A stretch of 64,000 nt of DNA from Rhynchonema sp. JSB1_4 (Eukaryota; Nematoda; Chromadorea; Monhysterida; Xyalidae): contig JASAMV010008128.1 of NCBI GenBank assembly GCA_030248065.1, positions 1 through 64,000 on the forward strand, written 5' to 3'. This document shows positions 12,001 to 25,860 of the stretch, piece after piece (position 1 is the first letter of the stretch; every line of letters begins with the position of its first letter). Both the position numbers and the translations under genes were made by a program. Below the pieces are notes generated by a model. It had not been told where the DNA came from. It did no database searches and saw only the letters and a program-made list of their open reading frames with translations.

Positions 12001-15000
12001 CGTCATTTGCTCTGCCCGTGAAGAGCACGCATGTGGTGGTGGATTCTTTTAATTTTATTGTTACTTCCTAACCTCACTGCGAATAACAACTTTCCGTCGT
12101 TTCATTACTATCATGTTTGTGTGCCATGTGCGGTGTTTTTTCTTCCCCGACAGATCTCAGCTGAACCCGGTTTTCTATCGTAAAAATCAGGAAAAACTGG
12201 TTTTCCAGATTTAAAAAAAAACAAGAACTGGGCAGTTAGCTTTCTGTTGACCGAGCAGCCAGACATCTGGGCACCTGGGATCGGTAACAGTATTTTGCAC
12301 CAATTCGTCTCGCTTTCTTCTTCGTCGCTGCAACATACAGTACATATAAATTAGGTACCGACCAGAACTACTTCCGGCGATCGGGGCTTAATCGTTTGGG
12401 TGCCTCTCCCATTCTAACCGAGCCTATTAATACTCGGGTAGGCTCGTAACAAACAAGCTGTTTTGCAACTATTGTTCTGTTGTCCTTATCAAAATGTCTA
12501 GATGACACTGCAATGCAGGTTTGCCGAACTTTGCACTAAATGTTCTTCGGGTTGCGTGTCTGCTTTCAGCTTGTTCTGCAATTTGAGGTCTTTGTTTTTG
12601 TCAGACATTGTTATCAGTCAACACAGAAAGTGTACCATGTCAAGCCGCTTCAGACCAGAACTCGCAAAATTAACCAAGCGTCGAAGTTTTCGACATCTTG
12701 TGGTAGTTGAAGCGCTAAAATGTTGTTTTTTTCTTGTTTCTGCTCGACAGACGTCAACGTCAAAAAATGTCAATCAAAGATTTCACACTTGCTCCCTGTG
12801 GCTTCGCAGCAGCAGCACGCGTTAATGTGCATAGTTTCGGTAGCTAGCAACAACAAACAACAACTGTACGAATTTTCGTAACCGCAAATAAATAACTTGT
12901 TATAATGACTGCTGCCACTAGTACGATCTGGTACGAAATTCACTGCATATTTTGACCAGACTAGAGCATCAAGGACTTGGGATGTGGGGTGGGGGAGACC
13001 TTTATTGTTGTGCCACACGCGTCGAGCTTATGTTTGCCATGCTGCCAGCAGCTTTTACTAAAATTGGAAGTAACAGGTTGCGATGGCAATTGGCTTGAAC
13101 CCGCTACTTTGCGATAGTTCATTTCAAACATAGCTGCTACATGATGTCACTTCGTTTCAAGCTATCCGGGTGGCCTTCTTTGTTTATTTACGTTCTGGGG
13201 TCGCCCTGTTGTCTACCGTTGCCGTGCCTAGTTAGTTACCATTTTGGAGCTATAAATAATCTTAAATTGTCAGGTTTTGCCATTCGTGCGTCTTTGATCA
13301 ATTGTTTTCATGGGGTCAAATTTTACAACTGCTGTGAAATCGCGTATGTACATCCTGTACATGTTTGTTCAGCTTGACATGTCTGTGAAGCACAGTCTTT
13401 TTGGCAGAGTATGTACACATACTGCTTATGCAATGCATCCATTCCATGCAACCACAATTCTGCGCGCTTTAATCGACACCCAAAACGAATCAACGACATA
13501 GCACCCAGACCAAGGCACATTTTTTTGTCTCATTCTTCTAGCCTGGTCCAGCTTGATGGAGATGCACATGCTCATTTTATGGACTGTTCCCTGTCTGGGT
13601 TTGCTCGCTGAGCTGACAGGGGCTTATGAAATCGTTGACGGAAGGTTGCTGCTTGTTGTTATCGGGCACCTGCTGAAACGATGACATTCTGTTTTTATTG
13701 TTCCATGTTTTTCCGTCATTGTCTGCTTGTACCCAATAGCCACATGCGCATGTGGTATCCACATGACCGACGAAGACAATGTGGTTAGCGCCGCGTTTCA
13801 TGCTCCATTACATTGACCGCTGATGCGATGGGCCAACGACCCGGGAGCAGTGAGTAATGCAATAAAAGTGAAACCCTGGTTTTTTTATTGGCGCTCAAGA
13901 CTGTGCTCACCAGCGCTTGTTTTATTTATGCAAAGCCATGAAACGTGTCCTAGATTTATCATTCATTCAATCTACTAGAACCATGAAAAGGGCACAGACA
14001 GTCTGCGCTTAAAAGCGTTCGGAAAAGACTGCGATGCGAATTACCTATTGAGCATTTTTTATGTTCAATTCATTCATTTTCAAATTTCACTTTTTTAGAT
14101 TACTGTGCTTCCAGCAGTTACTCAAAAAATCATTTCCGTTGAGTCATTCCAACATGACCAGCAGCCCAGTTATGCCGATTTCGTGCCTGAGCCCGGACAA
14201 TGCGAATTCCTCCCTGTATTATCAGGGCGAGCCCCTGTCTGCGCACGGAGAAATGTTGGCAGTTGCGAGTGTGAAAGGCAAGAAATTCAGCAGCACCGAA
14301 AGCGACGACAGCGGAATTAGCATGACATTCGATTTCAATGATTCGTGGGTGAATGTGTACTCAGCCTTGTCTCCGCCCGAATCGGCCAGCCAAAGGTTTG
14401 TTGATGATGGGAACCGCGTACCCTTGCGGTGATCCCTTGTTGCCACAGTTCCGTGCTTTCATATACGGTATACTGTATGGTACACGTAGAGGTGTTGAAC
14501 ATAACATATGAATCAGAAACAGTTTTAACGCTTCCGCAACTGTTTAGGTACCGGGCTACATGGCTGCCAAGAATTCCCTGATCTCTATTCTATTCTCTGA
14601 AATCCGATTCAATCGTAATATGGAACAAAACACAAACATGTGTATAACGGTGGTCATTTGTTTAACAAACTTTTGTAACTGTGTTCGCGCGTTAATAAAC
14701 GAGCATTAAGCACGACACGACTCACGCGCAAACTGACATTTTCGCCTAATTTGGGGATTATTGTTGCGGGAAGGGTCTCTCTGCGCCCCTTATTTTGTGG
14801 CGCACGAGCCATGAAGGACAATAACCCCGTCTCTCGCTCTTCCCGCTACGTTTTTTGAGCACTGTACTTGTCAAAACCAATTACCACTTAAGCTACTTCT
14901 CACATTAGTGTACCACACTGTGCGCAAAACCTATAGAAGGAATTAAGTGCTCACATGACATGCGAAAGAAAACAAAAATAACTGGTTCTGATACAACAAC

Positions 15001-18000
15001 AGTACATGTTTGCTGTGAGCATACAATTTGGATAGAGTAACAATCTGGTCGTGCGCTGGCAATGTTGTTGTTGTTTTTATTTCAGCCGTGTTATACCGTT
15101 AGGGGCATTTAAATTCTTTTAGTGGTCGCGCGCCACATACCTGCTACGTACTTAATGACCTGTTTGGTATTATACAGAGTGTCGCCAGACATTCCATTAA
15201 TCATTCTCTTTTTTGCACAAAGTCAGTGGCACGGGCATTTTGCAATCTCTGTAATTCAGATCGGTAAGTTTACTTTACTTCCCCTTTCCGCACAAGGTGC
15301 ATAGCGCGATGTTTTCTTTTGAGTGTCTCATTGAGAATAAGTTGTTTGTTCGGAAATCCTTCGTTTGTAATTTTAACAAGTTTGAATTTTTTACGACCAG
15401 TTATACCTTTGTGCTGAAATGAACTTTCCGAATGCAAGACCGTTTTGATACTAGCTTGTTCATGGTTTGTGTGGTATTTATGGCTTATAACATGTTTCAA
15501 CATAAATCGCGAAATATTGCGGTTTGTGTATGCCCAACCACAAACGTGCTGTTTGCACCCAGGTGGTCGCATTTGCAACAGAAACACGTGTTTTCCAGCT
15601 GTAAATTGTTCAAACTTGTTCAGGTGCGCGGTGGTTTCAACCAAAACGTTGAATGTGCACGTTCATGTTTTCGTGTTGCTATTATTTTCCAATAACGAAA
15701 CGGTGTTTTACGATAAAAAAATTTGATTTAGCAGGTTGCAGTGCACTCCTTCTGTGATTGGTGTTTACGTTTGATGTTGTACCTGCTGACTGACTTGGCT
15801 CACTGTTGGTCCTTTCCCAAGTAAATTGTTGGGTATAGCGTGTCAAAACAACGTTCCGAAACCAGTACAGTGCCCTGCCCAATAATCACCAAAATTTTTG
15901 CCTGTTCGGTTTTACAGATAAGGAAAGGACGCTACATTTTGGTGGGCCGCCATAACCTTCCACTCATATTTTGCGGCAGTCCAAAATACCGCAAAATCTC
16001 TAACAGATGTTCTTTTTGGTGAAAATATTATATTTCCATTCGTGCAATTTGTTGGCCCATTAGACTGTTGCGGTCGGGCCAGTGTACCAGGTGACGTCAA
16101 CGAAATTTAGTTTTCATGCCTAAATCAATCTTGGTGGTATCATTTTCCATTTCGCCATAAAACCTTATGTCGTTTCGCATTTAGCTTGCGCCCTTAAAAA
16201 ATAACATCACATGGGCATCTACCCATACTAGATGCCCTCAGAAACTTTTCTTTCGCCCATAAAGGTTCGTGTGAGCACGCCCGTCTGGTGAGGTCTTACA
16301 TACATATGTACATACGTGTACAGTATGTACTTTTTCGGACCACCCCAGGTTCGGACTACCTTCTTTTCTCTCTGCGTTCTGTTATAGATTTTAACGTATT
16401 CTACTTATTCAGCTCGAGGGAATTTTGGTTCTAGTTTTCACAAGGTATGTATGTGTGTAAATCTGCACCAGGGAGTAACTGTGTTTGTTTCCATTGTTCT
16501 ATGAATTTCTGACGTTTATTTCTGTTGCCAGCAAGAGCAAGCAATCGCGGGTTGGCTCGACCAGTAGCGAGCGGCCTGAAATTTCTCGGTCGCTAACCTG
16601 GCGCAAAAATACGCCACTGAGCCGAGTCGGAAAAAAATGACATTCAAAATCATTCGCCATTCTGCATCTCAAGAATGTATCGTCCCACCGTCGTCTAGTC
16701 CCGAACTCCAGGCCGTGTCATTGAGACGATACGCAAGCGTGCTGAATGCACACAAACTGCAGTGAGTTTAAGTGTGGGTGGTGAATGTTTAGGCTTATTC
16801 GAATGTCGCCGACGCCGCACGCGCTTTGCGTCGATGTCATTAGAATTAGCCGATACTTGGTGGTCTTTCACGGGTATCCGCCTCAGCAATTGACAGCGCA
16901 ACTGATCTGGCAGGCTCCATGATTGTGCCTTTTAGTGAAGTGTATTTTCCACTTGTGAGTTGAAAGTGCCTAGTAAACCCGCTTATGATGAAGAATAACT
17001 CGTGCTTTGTTTAGTTTTTCATTACTGAATTTTCATTACCTATACCTAGCAGTCGCGAACATGATGACGTGTTCCATATGAAAGACCTTTTGACGTTGTT
17101 CATATCATATCCTGTTTATTATCATCCCATGCCATCGTATTGCTAAGCGACCACAACTGCCAAACAAATCACTCGTGATGGGCAGCTCTACATACTGTAT
17201 AGGTACCCGGTCATGTATTGCACACCTGTGCGTTACTCGGTATGGCAAAAATCACAATCCAATTGCACGAAAGTTAATCTGCGCATGAAAGCTCGCCGAC
17301 ATATTTTTGTGATTTGCGGATGTCCGCTCGTTAGTACAGTATCATATCCTGGGCTGATGCTATTGTTGTCTAGGCCACTGTCTGTGGTTCGCGCAAACGC
17401 AGCTGGCAGGGTTGGATAAAAACGTAAAAAAAATTTACAAATTTTTTTTAAAAAAAGTTGGTTTGTGCGACGGTTCAGTTTCCCGAGGCACAGGTTCAGG
17501 CCCGGCCACTCAGGCCCGGCTGGAGCCTAAGCCTATAAATAGGTCAGATGTGCTGGGCCTGAATCGGCCGGGCCTGAAAAGCTGGGCCTGAAAAGGTCCC
17601 CTGGTCGGGCTGAACTGCCGGGCCTGAAAAGTCGCGGAAGATACTTTTTTACGTTAAGATTTTAAAAAGTCCACTTTTTGTTATAATAGTAAGAGCCGGC
17701 CTGTGCGTGGACGACAAGAGCTACAGTATATGCATCCCGCTGCGTTTGAACGAATAACATACAGGCATTTGCGTTGACAGCATTAGTTACGAGCCATATC
17801 CGACATCATCGCTTCAATGCTAATCCATTTGTTGATGTCGCTTTCTTTTTTACACGGATGTCTGCAATCTGAAAAAGCTGTGGTGCTCTTGATCTTGTTT
17901 AGCACGCTCTCCCGTGTGCCTCACCAAGCAAAATAAACATGACGGTAATATAGGTTAAGCACATTCACGCTCTCGTCAAGCTAATTTATGCTAAGCTACG

Positions 18001-20139
18001 CAAGGCAAACCTTGTCCCGTGGCTTGGGGACGCATCTTACAGTGTGCATGGGTACTGTATGACGCACGATGAAGCGGCTCCTTAATTTTTTCGCTTAACT
18101 AGACTTGCTAGTGACAATGATATAAATAAATTCAGAATTTTTGTGCACAGTGAACGTGCGTTATGAGCACCACCAGATGGCGGTAAGTTTGTTCATTTAT
18201 TTTTTGAAATATGTAGGTACCGTGAATACCGTGTGCCGTGGCGGATTTTTGTTAAAATCTGGGTGTGTGGTTGTTTATGCTGCGCACGGGCATTCCTGGT
18301 CCATGTATACAACGCTATCCTTCGGAATTCAATTCAAAATCAGATAGCAGTCAAAATATTTGTCTGATGGTTATGCTGGTCGCAAGGTTATAAAAAAATT
18401 TTGTGGTATAACAGATAAAACGCTCCAGTACCAAACATTTTGTACAATAGTCATGTCAAATTTTATCCGCAGTTTGATTTACGGGAAGTGCACCACATCC
18501 ATACCACATGAGCCCATTTTTACGCAATATCATGTGTTTAGATGGCGCGCGTTTCAGGCCCCCAGAGGCTTCGACTCTCGTTATTAATATTAGGTGCCGT
18601 GTAAATAGTTGATGTACATATGTAGATGTATTATGTAGTTATGTTAGCTGTCATTTCCGACTGCTTTGACACCCATGAACTTGGTCACTTTGGTGCTGTG
18701 CACCCACAGTGATATAGGCGAGACACTTGTTTCAAACACGAGTGTTTACTTCAAGGATGTGTCTGTCAAAGACACGTTTGTTTTTTCGAAACCGAAATAA
18801 CATATTTTTACCGCCTTTTTGTGCCAGAGTGTCTTGCACCTTCAGCTTAGTGCTGAGTACTGTTTTCGCATTTTTCATATCCTGAGGTACCCAATGCGTT
18901 CCTGCATCCGTCGTCATGCGTCCGGAGTTAATGCGTTTCAAATTGCCTTTTTCGACTTACAAAGGATTATGATGTTATTGTTTAGCACATGATGGTTTGC
19001 GGGTTTGTGCTGCAATGCATCTCGGTACATCTAGGGAGTGGGTACACTGTTATTGCACCATATTTTTCATTTTGTAGCAAACAAGGTTCGCTTCGTCACG
19101 TAACATGGCCTCGTTCCCAGATGAAGCCCTTCTAGGTAGTGCCATGCTTCAACACTCAGCTGCGTACCATACCATGGACGGGATAGCAATATATTTTTTA
19201 TCAGGCTCAAAAACACTCCTGCGCCGCTTCAAGCAAGAAATCTAATTGCTTTTCGCCGGCTTCTGCTTAATTCTGCTTTGCCGGACTGGCTTATGATGTC
19301 AGTGTGGTGCTATATGTACATAGGGTAGTAGCTGAATTGAAGATGTTTTGATAGAAATATGCGTTTTACTTGATTCTCTTTGAAACCTGTTCTCAGTTGA
19401 ACCAAAGAAATTATATATCATGCTCGCTGCTCCTGCTGCTGGTCCAGTCACGTCAGAAAATGTGGCCATCAAACCACGGAAGTCCTCGCTACGCATTATC
19501 CGCGAGGTGTTGTATGAGAACTTCTACAGGTACTGTGTGACTCGAAGGTTTATCAACCTAAAATTCGGACTGTAAGTCGCCTGTTCCCTCCAGACACCAC
19601 GGGCAAATAGACCAAAAAAAGAGAAAACGCAAATACAATGAAAGAGAATATTTTCTTTTCCCTTCAGTCCCGTTGCGCTGCCCGACGGCAACACAGCCAA
19701 TATCGACGGCAAGATCGAGCAGGCCATGGTGAGTGATTGATGGGTGCCTAGCTCGCTGATGTTTCATTTTTTAAATTTCGCCGGAAGTTTGAAGAAAAAT
19801 AGAAAATTTACGTTGTTCTTGTTTTGCCAGGACCTAGTCAAATCACATCTGATGTACGCCGTGCGCGAAGAAATCGATGTTCTCAGAGCGAAAATCGTCG
19901 AGCTCGAAAGAAAGGTGGACGTATTCATTTCACGATTATTCTTAATTTTTTTACGGTCTTCGGCACAAACCATATCTTCGCCAGGTGATTTTTCACCCGT
20001 AAATCTATTACAGGTGTTCCGTCTGGAGACCGAGAACCTCCTGCTTCGTGAGTGTGTGCCCGATGAGATTTTAGCGCAATTGCCTCCGCCATCCTCAACA
20101 CAAACATCGACCTCGACCACTGTCAACTACAGCATGTGA
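9042..20139 (+). CDS. TSC22-domain (bunched-like) transcription regulator, long and probable short isoforms
   Basis: Leucine-zipper transcription/growth regulator of the TSC22D/bunched family. Long-isoform exons, all in phase: 9042-9137, 9364-9465, 9919-10060, 10473-10601, 11376-11469. Exons one and two form the long-isoform motif (MSRF, then AFKRGRWRCWDYAD). An exon ending at 14,395 has its own ATG at 14,154 and may be an internal exon or a short-isoform start; it carries an ESDDSGI stretch. A likely small exon is 16,532-16,588. The 3' exons 19,4xx-19,529, 19,668-19,728, 19,831-19,914 and 20,014-20,139 encode the TSC box and zipper (NIDGKIEQAMDLVKSHLMYA, AVREEIDVL, FRLETENLLLRE). The acceptor of the 19.4-kb exon is uncertain. 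Introns 11,470-14,100 and 14,396-19,400 hold no other gene that I can see. Confidence 0.85.
10792..11221. mobile_element. TATACTTGCG-ended MITE, copy 2, in a TSC22 intron
   Basis: Inverted orientation relative to the copy at 6809-7230 and alignable along the whole length, including the core. Flanks GATGCATG and GAGGCATG match at 7 of 8 positions. The arms consist of GGAAAAAAAACCG-type palindromic words, which can pair within the arm as well as between arms. Confidence 0.85.
17476..17640. repeat. GGCCTGAAAA/CAGGCCCGGC word repeat in a TSC22 intron
   Basis: The words CAGGCCCGGC and GGGCCTGAAAAG recur several times in both orientations over about 165 bp. The make-up resembles the microrepeat arms of the GGGCC-type MITEs at 21.2 and 37.8 kb, but clear element ends were not found. 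Confidence 0.5.
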
Positions 20140-21213
20140 TAGTGGGTGAGGGGGTGGGGACGTGAAAACGTACATATATCTACGGCACAGTGCACACGAA
20201 TGGACTTTGCATGATTTTGAACGCAACTGCGTTATGCATTACATACTGTAGCTGTGCCGTGCCGGTAAGCTTTGACTTCGATGGAATATGGGCTTTTTCA
20301 AACGTTCTAATCTGGCTGGACTAATGTTATTGTCATCAGGACTGTACAGTACACTGGGTGACTCAATCAAAGGTCCCTACAGGCGTCCAAATCTGTATAG
20401 TGCATGAACATCAGACGGAGTAGATTCTTACCTCGAAATACTTGAGTCACCCAAGATTATGATGCTGCTGAGAGCACAATTGTTCTTTCCTTGTGTGTTG
20501 TTAGTGGTTTTCGTCAGCTGCATTCTTCGGGAATCGAGGTTGGAATTTTCTTGAAAATTGTGGCTGCCTGATTTCTGATGCGTCATTCCTTTTGTTCGAA
20601 TCGTCTACCGCCAGTAATTGTTGTTTTGTTTTTCGTGATATGTATGTTTCTTATTTTCTAAATATTGTGTATGTGTACGATGTAGAGAAATACATATGTA
20701 CAGTATCTGTGTGTGTGAACTTTCTTCAAGCGATATAACATTATTGAGATTTCTAAATGCGAGTCTTTGTTGGCAAAAAGGAGGCATTGTTGGGCACGCA
20801 GAACCTTTTTTCGGCAAACAACAAGTGTTCCTTTTTGTGATGGCGGCATGTTCTGTTGCCGCGTGCTACACCTCGGGTACCGTACCATAACCATGACACC
20901 GATTGTTGTTTTTCATGTACCATCCAAAAAGTATAAATTTCGAGTCCATGTCATATCGATTTGCGTTGTTGGCTTGATAGACGCGTGTCGAATCCATCGG
21001 AAAATTTGCTTAAAATCTCGACGAGTTTGGCTTTTTGACAACACTTTTGTCGCTGATGAACAAGCAACATCATAACTAACAAAAAATTATGTAATTTTTG
21101 ATGTCAAGTAATGAATGGTCGATTGAAAACGCTGAGATGTACTGAATATTTACAGCTTTTTACAGAACGTCGATATCACATAGAAACACACTATAGTGCT
21201 CGGAACGCCATAT
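20140..21213. other. Intergenic stretch downstream of TSC22
   Basis: Probably 3' UTR and spacer. Short inverted copies of CTTGAGTCACCCAAGA and TGGGTGACTCAATC around 20,355-20,455 could form a hairpin. No gene seen. Confidence 0.4.
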
Positions 21214-21931
21214 CAGAGGTCGCAATCGGGCCGGGCCGGGCCGCGATTTTGGCTCGGGCCGGGCCGGAGATTTGGAGGGTCGGGCCGGGCCGGGCACCCC
21301 GGCCCGAAGCTTCTGAAGTGACTTATTTTACTGAAAAAGTAGGGATTTTTTTGTCAAAAATACTAAAATTTCTGACGGATTCGACACAAGTGATCAGTAT
21401 TGTCCAGTGGTGTTGCTACCCAGGCGGGGCGGCAACCTACTGTACCACCAAAAATTTGGGGTGGCAAAGGCAACCTACCTCCCACTGTACCGGCCGAGCT
21501 AGGGGGTGGGGGCGGATAAAAACTTTTTAGGTCTAAATATTGATGGAAATGTGCTCTACAACGCCCATTTCGGGCGTATCGCGCGATTTTTCGCCTATTT
21601 TGAGTGAAAAATGCCGATTTTATGCCATTTTGAGCCAAAGATCGCAACTTACGGGCGGCGACCTACCTACTGTTATGTACCAAGATGGAGCGTCAACCTA
21701 CCTACCTACTGTACCTAGGGGGGACCCCCCCCAGCCCCCACCCCCCTGCAACACCGTTGTTTTCAACCAAAAAAATAGGTTAAAAAATCGCAAAAACTAT
21801 GACAAAAATTGGGTTAAAATCTGAGCCAAAAATTCGGGCCGGGCCGGGCCGGAGATTTGGGGGTACGGGTCGGGCCGGGCCGGAGATTTGGGGGCTCGGG
21901 CCGGCCAAACCCGGCCCGATTGCGACCTCTG
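21214..21931. mobile_element. hAT-like MITE with GGGCC-repeat arms and perfect 8-bp TSD
   Basis: Ends CAGAGGTCGCAATCGGGCC and its inverse, flanked by identical CGCCATAT on both sides. The terminal CAGAG fits the YARNG consensus of hAT ends. The arms are repeated GGGCCGGGCC words. A second CAGTGGTGTTGC-ended element appears nested at about 21,405-21,759. A relative with different subterminal bases lies at 37,776-38,155. Confidence 0.85.
21405..21759. mobile_element. Nested CAGTGGTGTTGC-ended element
   Basis: Left end CAGTGGTGTTGC and right end GCAACACCGTTG are imperfect inverses. The interior repeats GGCAACCTAC/CTACTGTACC words. No matching 8-bp flanks could be found, so the exact ends or the duplication have decayed. 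It lies entirely inside the 21,214-21,931 element. Confidence 0.55.
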
Positions 21932-22669
21932 CGCCATATTAAGATAATGTAACCACAAAAAGTCTATAAAATTGACAGCGTTTTTTTAATTTGAAACGTG
22001 CTTGCTCAGCTCAATAAAATATAGCAAGCTCCAAAACTTTTTCGGTCACAAAACAACAAGAACCGAGCAAAAACAAATGAGACACGAAAAGTGCAAAAAA
22101 ATGAAAAGCTTGGAAACCCAAAGTACGTGGAATGTGGTGCAGACAAAAAGGTGAGAAACAAAAAATAAAACTGATATGAAAATAAACCCAAAATACTTGG
22201 GCTGGTGAGCTAGCGGTGCGTGAAGGAAGCTCCAAAGTGTCAAAGATTGGTAGTATGCACACGGCGGTGGTTAGGAAGAAATATTGAGGGCAAGCTGTTG
22301 TTAGCTGGTGCTTGGGTGGGCACGTGGGTTAGCTGAAATTAGAATCAATGCGTTAATTTGGACCGGTTATGAAGGGTTTACTATTCGAATAAGCTTAGCA
22401 AATTCATATTGACCGGCTCCATCCAGGTCACGTCAAATAAAACCTAAAACTTTGAAACTTCAGAAAACTAACGATCTGTGCTGTAATCGCTGTGATAAAC
22501 TGATTGCTGATGTTTCATTACACCCGACTACAGAATCAAAACTGAGTCAGCCCAATTCCTTGAAAAATTTAGCATGTGGAGCGCAAGAAGCAAGCTGAGC
22601 ATATAGCGTTAAAAGTTTTGAGGCGCGGTGCGAGATCATAACAAGAATAAAAAATAACGAAAGTTATAA

Positions 22670-25611
22670 TCAAGTTTTCAACTCCATCGAATCAAATTCG
22701 AGCAACGGATCCGATCGGAATCCTCTTTCGAACCTGATCGTCTTGAACAGCGGCATCGCCGTTTTCTCAAAGTCCGTGTAGCACATGTGATAGCAGTCCT
22801 CTTCCCATTTAATTGGGTCTTCGTTTTGCTCGGCTTCGTAACCACAATATGGATACGAGTAGGAGGTGCACTCCGTTTGGCCAACCTGTGCGAGGTACAA
22901 GGAATTCGGTCATTCCGAGGCATGATAGTGACACCGATGGGCATGATAACAGTGCCAATGGGCATGATAACGAAACAATGTGTACTAGGTGTCTGCGAAG
23001 ACATTATTGCTTTCATAGCTATTTTTGCGATATCCAGAATTGTGCGTGCCCCCTTATTTCGTTAGATCATGAGACTTGTGGTCTCGCCTAGCCAGATAGA
23101 GCGATTGCAACGAAAATAAAAAACCAAAAACTCACATTTCTATAATATCGCATCACAATCTGCGGTTTGCGTCCGTCCGGGCAGAGTATTCTCATCGGTT
23201 TGCGACAACAGTGATTACCCGCTGGACCGCTGCCGCCTGCGAGACCAATGGTTTGTTCCACAATAAAATATAATACCATAATAAAGTTAATAAATAAATA
23301 AAAAAACAATAAAATACAATAATCTTAAGATTTCGTTTGTATCAAAAGGTTGTTCCATCAAAAACCAACACGGTGCCCCATTGGCCATTTTGTGAGCCCG
23401 ATTGGCGCGAATGCGCTCCTTTCGCAGTTCATACTCCTTAATTTTGGCGTTGTCGTCGACCTTTGGCTGGTTATTGAGCTCCTGGAACTTATGATCCATT
23501 AGAAATTGTATATGACCATTGAAATACTTTGACACAAAACAATAATCGTCTTGCTATTTCATTCATTTAATCTTTGTGAAACATCAGCTGGTCCAAGTTC
23601 GACGAGCTTCATGAGAGTTTTCATCCAAATAAATGAGTACAGCTGACGAGAAGGGTCAAAATAATGAAGATGATGACCGGTTGTCGCTCCGGTCTGATCT
23701 TGTCTTCGTCACCAACCGAGCCGTCTGATGAAAATGTTTTACTGGTTTTGAAACTAGTGCGGCAGTGAATCTCCAAGTTACACAGAAAAGTTGCCTGACC
23801 AAACGCAAAACCGGACCCCAGCCCGTTTCACCAAGTCCGCTTTCGGGCTTATACTATTGCGGTCAAATCAAGTAGTCAAATCTTGCCGTCAAATCACTTG
23901 TTAGTTTTCGCGCTGGGCTGCTTGATTTGACGACAATATTTTGACGCTTGATTTGACGACACCACTATTAGCCCGAATATTGCGATACCGGTCCCAAAAA
24001 ACTGACTTTCAAGAACTCATCACTGGTGATCGTTGTGATGTCCTGACGATTCCTTATTGATAATGTGTTCAAATGCACAGCTGAGCGTTCCTCTTTCGTC
24101 TCTTCTGACGACACAACTGCCTGTTCCGGTTGCTCTGATGTTTCACTGTCCCTATTTATTGATTCACTGCTTGACGCGGAAGCGTCGATGATGACCACGG
24201 TCTCGTGACTGGTTTTCTCTTCGTTTCCATCTTCTGCATTATTCGGTTGGTTGCCGTTTTTTGGGTCACCCTCTGATGGTGTGGACGCCTGTCTGAGCAC
24301 TTTCTGGCCACCCTGCGGTGAAACGTCAGCTGCATTTTCGGTTCGCAGTTCGGCGTTTCCCTCCAATTCGGAGGGCGGTGCTCTGGACACGAATTGAGAA
24401 ATGTCGAATTCGGGTAGTTTTGGCACGGTCAGATTTTCTAATTTTTGTGTTTGCGCTTCGGTCGTGGGACGCGTGGCGCTGAGGTCGGGCACCTGCAACT
24501 GATATAAAGTTGAGATCCATACCCTCTAGTTCACATTGCTATACATATTTCATCCTCTTCGCCGTTGACCTGATTGCGACCCGACCTTTTCTGTCACTAA
24601 CGAGTGTTCACCATCGTGGCAAAGAAGGCACCTGATGTACAGTAACGTAAAATCTTGGGGCCAAAACATCAGTCAAAAACATTCACAACATATACAATAC
24701 ATACATATGTATCTCAGAAAATGTCACTGTCGGATACTCTGTAACATCACTTGACCCTACCCTACACTACCCGAAAACCGACCTCCCTATCCTCATTGAC
24801 CACCTGCGCCCTCGGTCCCTTCCTAACATTAGCAGCGTCCAATGATTGTTGCAGTTCGGCTGGGTCGATTGTGTTGACGTCGACGTTCGTAAGACGGTCG
24901 GCAACCTGGTTAATTAGCATTTTTGCACATTTTTGTTTCGCAAAATATATAAAAGTGAAGAAAAAAAAATATAAAACGCTCTGGGGGGCCCAAAAAGCCT
25001 CCCTCACCCAACCCTTTTTCCCCCCCTCATCTATTCCACCATGCGGCGCACTCTTGTTCGGTGCTGTCAGACTGACGCCATCGAAGTCTTTGAGACCCTT
25101 CAAAAACAAAATTTTCTCCAATCATATAAATAGCTTCAAAAGGTGGTTTTGTTTGTCCGTGCAAGCGCAGAAAGTTTGAAATCTATGGGCCGGTCAATTC
25201 GTGAATTGTGAATTGTGTTTTTGTTGGCCGTCTCACAATCGAGCGGTGCACCGGATCATCATCAGTGCGAACGCACCAGTCAGTCGCTGGCTCATGTCGT
25301 GTCCATACTTTCCAGGACAAAACATGGATTGCGGGAGTGACTGGTCCCATAATGTTTCAAAATAACGAAGATCCACATACTAATATACACCAATCCACCC
25401 CGCATTGAAACACCACCACCAACCTGTAAGCACGGGGTTGGCACGCACGTCTGCACCTGATAGAGTGGAGGGCACGCCCTGATGGCCAATCGACCGTCGG
25501 GGGTCCTTTCAGGGAACGGGGGTCGCATGACGTCACGATTGCGCACTGACAAACCAAATTGACAGTTGCCGATGCACGGGCCCCAGGGACTCCAGAATGA
25601 CACGACGCAGA
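22670..25611 (-). CDS. Secreted thrombospondin-repeat and Kunitz-like protein, 3' exons (5' part not found)
   Basis: Likely extracellular matrix or secreted protein. Exons in transcript order, phases consistent: 25,611-25,424, 24,905-24,783, 24,498-24,007, 23,526-23,370, 23,236-23,136, 22,885-22,670 (stop). The first exon is a thrombospondin type 1 repeat (SFWSPWGPCIGNC, then spaced cysteines). The third is acidic and Ser/Thr/Glu-rich, about 164 codons. The last two form a cysteine-rich block with Kunitz-like spacing (RYYRN, TECTSYSYPYCG, EEDCYHMC). TSR plus Kunitz is the combination seen in papilin-like proteins, but the linker and the divergent Kunitz core leave that assignment open. The continuation past 25,611 is not recognised. 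Confidence 0.65.
23848..23970. mobile_element. GTCAAATCAAG-family MITE, copy 1 (inside an intron of the TSR gene)
   Basis: GGTCAAATCAAG on the left and CTTGATTTGACGAC on the right are inverted, around a TCGCGCTGGG core. The same words and the same core (TCTCGCGCT…GGGGCT) occur at 38,712-38,836 and, with GTCAACT in place of GTCAAAT, at 30,804-30,955. Confidence 0.6.
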
Positions 25612-25704
25612 CTGGAAGTAAGGGGAAGGGGGTGTTTTTTTGGGTCGCCCTGTATTGTGCGGGAGATCGTGGATGTTGTTAGCATGCAACTGGATACAGC
25701 GCTG

Positions 25705-25732
25705 TTTATATATATATATATATATATATATA
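25705..25732. repeat. TA microsatellite
   Basis: An uninterrupted run of TA dinucleotides about 28 bp long, upstream (transcript sense) of the TSR exon. Confidence 0.9.
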
Positions 25733-25860
25733 CCTGGTTGCACTCCGTGGAGATACCTGGGTCACCCTGTGTTGTCAGGAAAATTTATACTAAATTGTAC
25801 AGATTGTTGAGAATTAGCACCTCAAATGAATCTGATGGAAATCGTCCTCTGACGTGTTAA

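Noticed and set aside
23287..23369. In-frame continuation CWFLMEQPFDTN of the TSR gene exon
   Set aside because: A GTTGGT donor at 23,369 in the correct phase joins to 23,236; the continuation does not fit the phase of the next exon.
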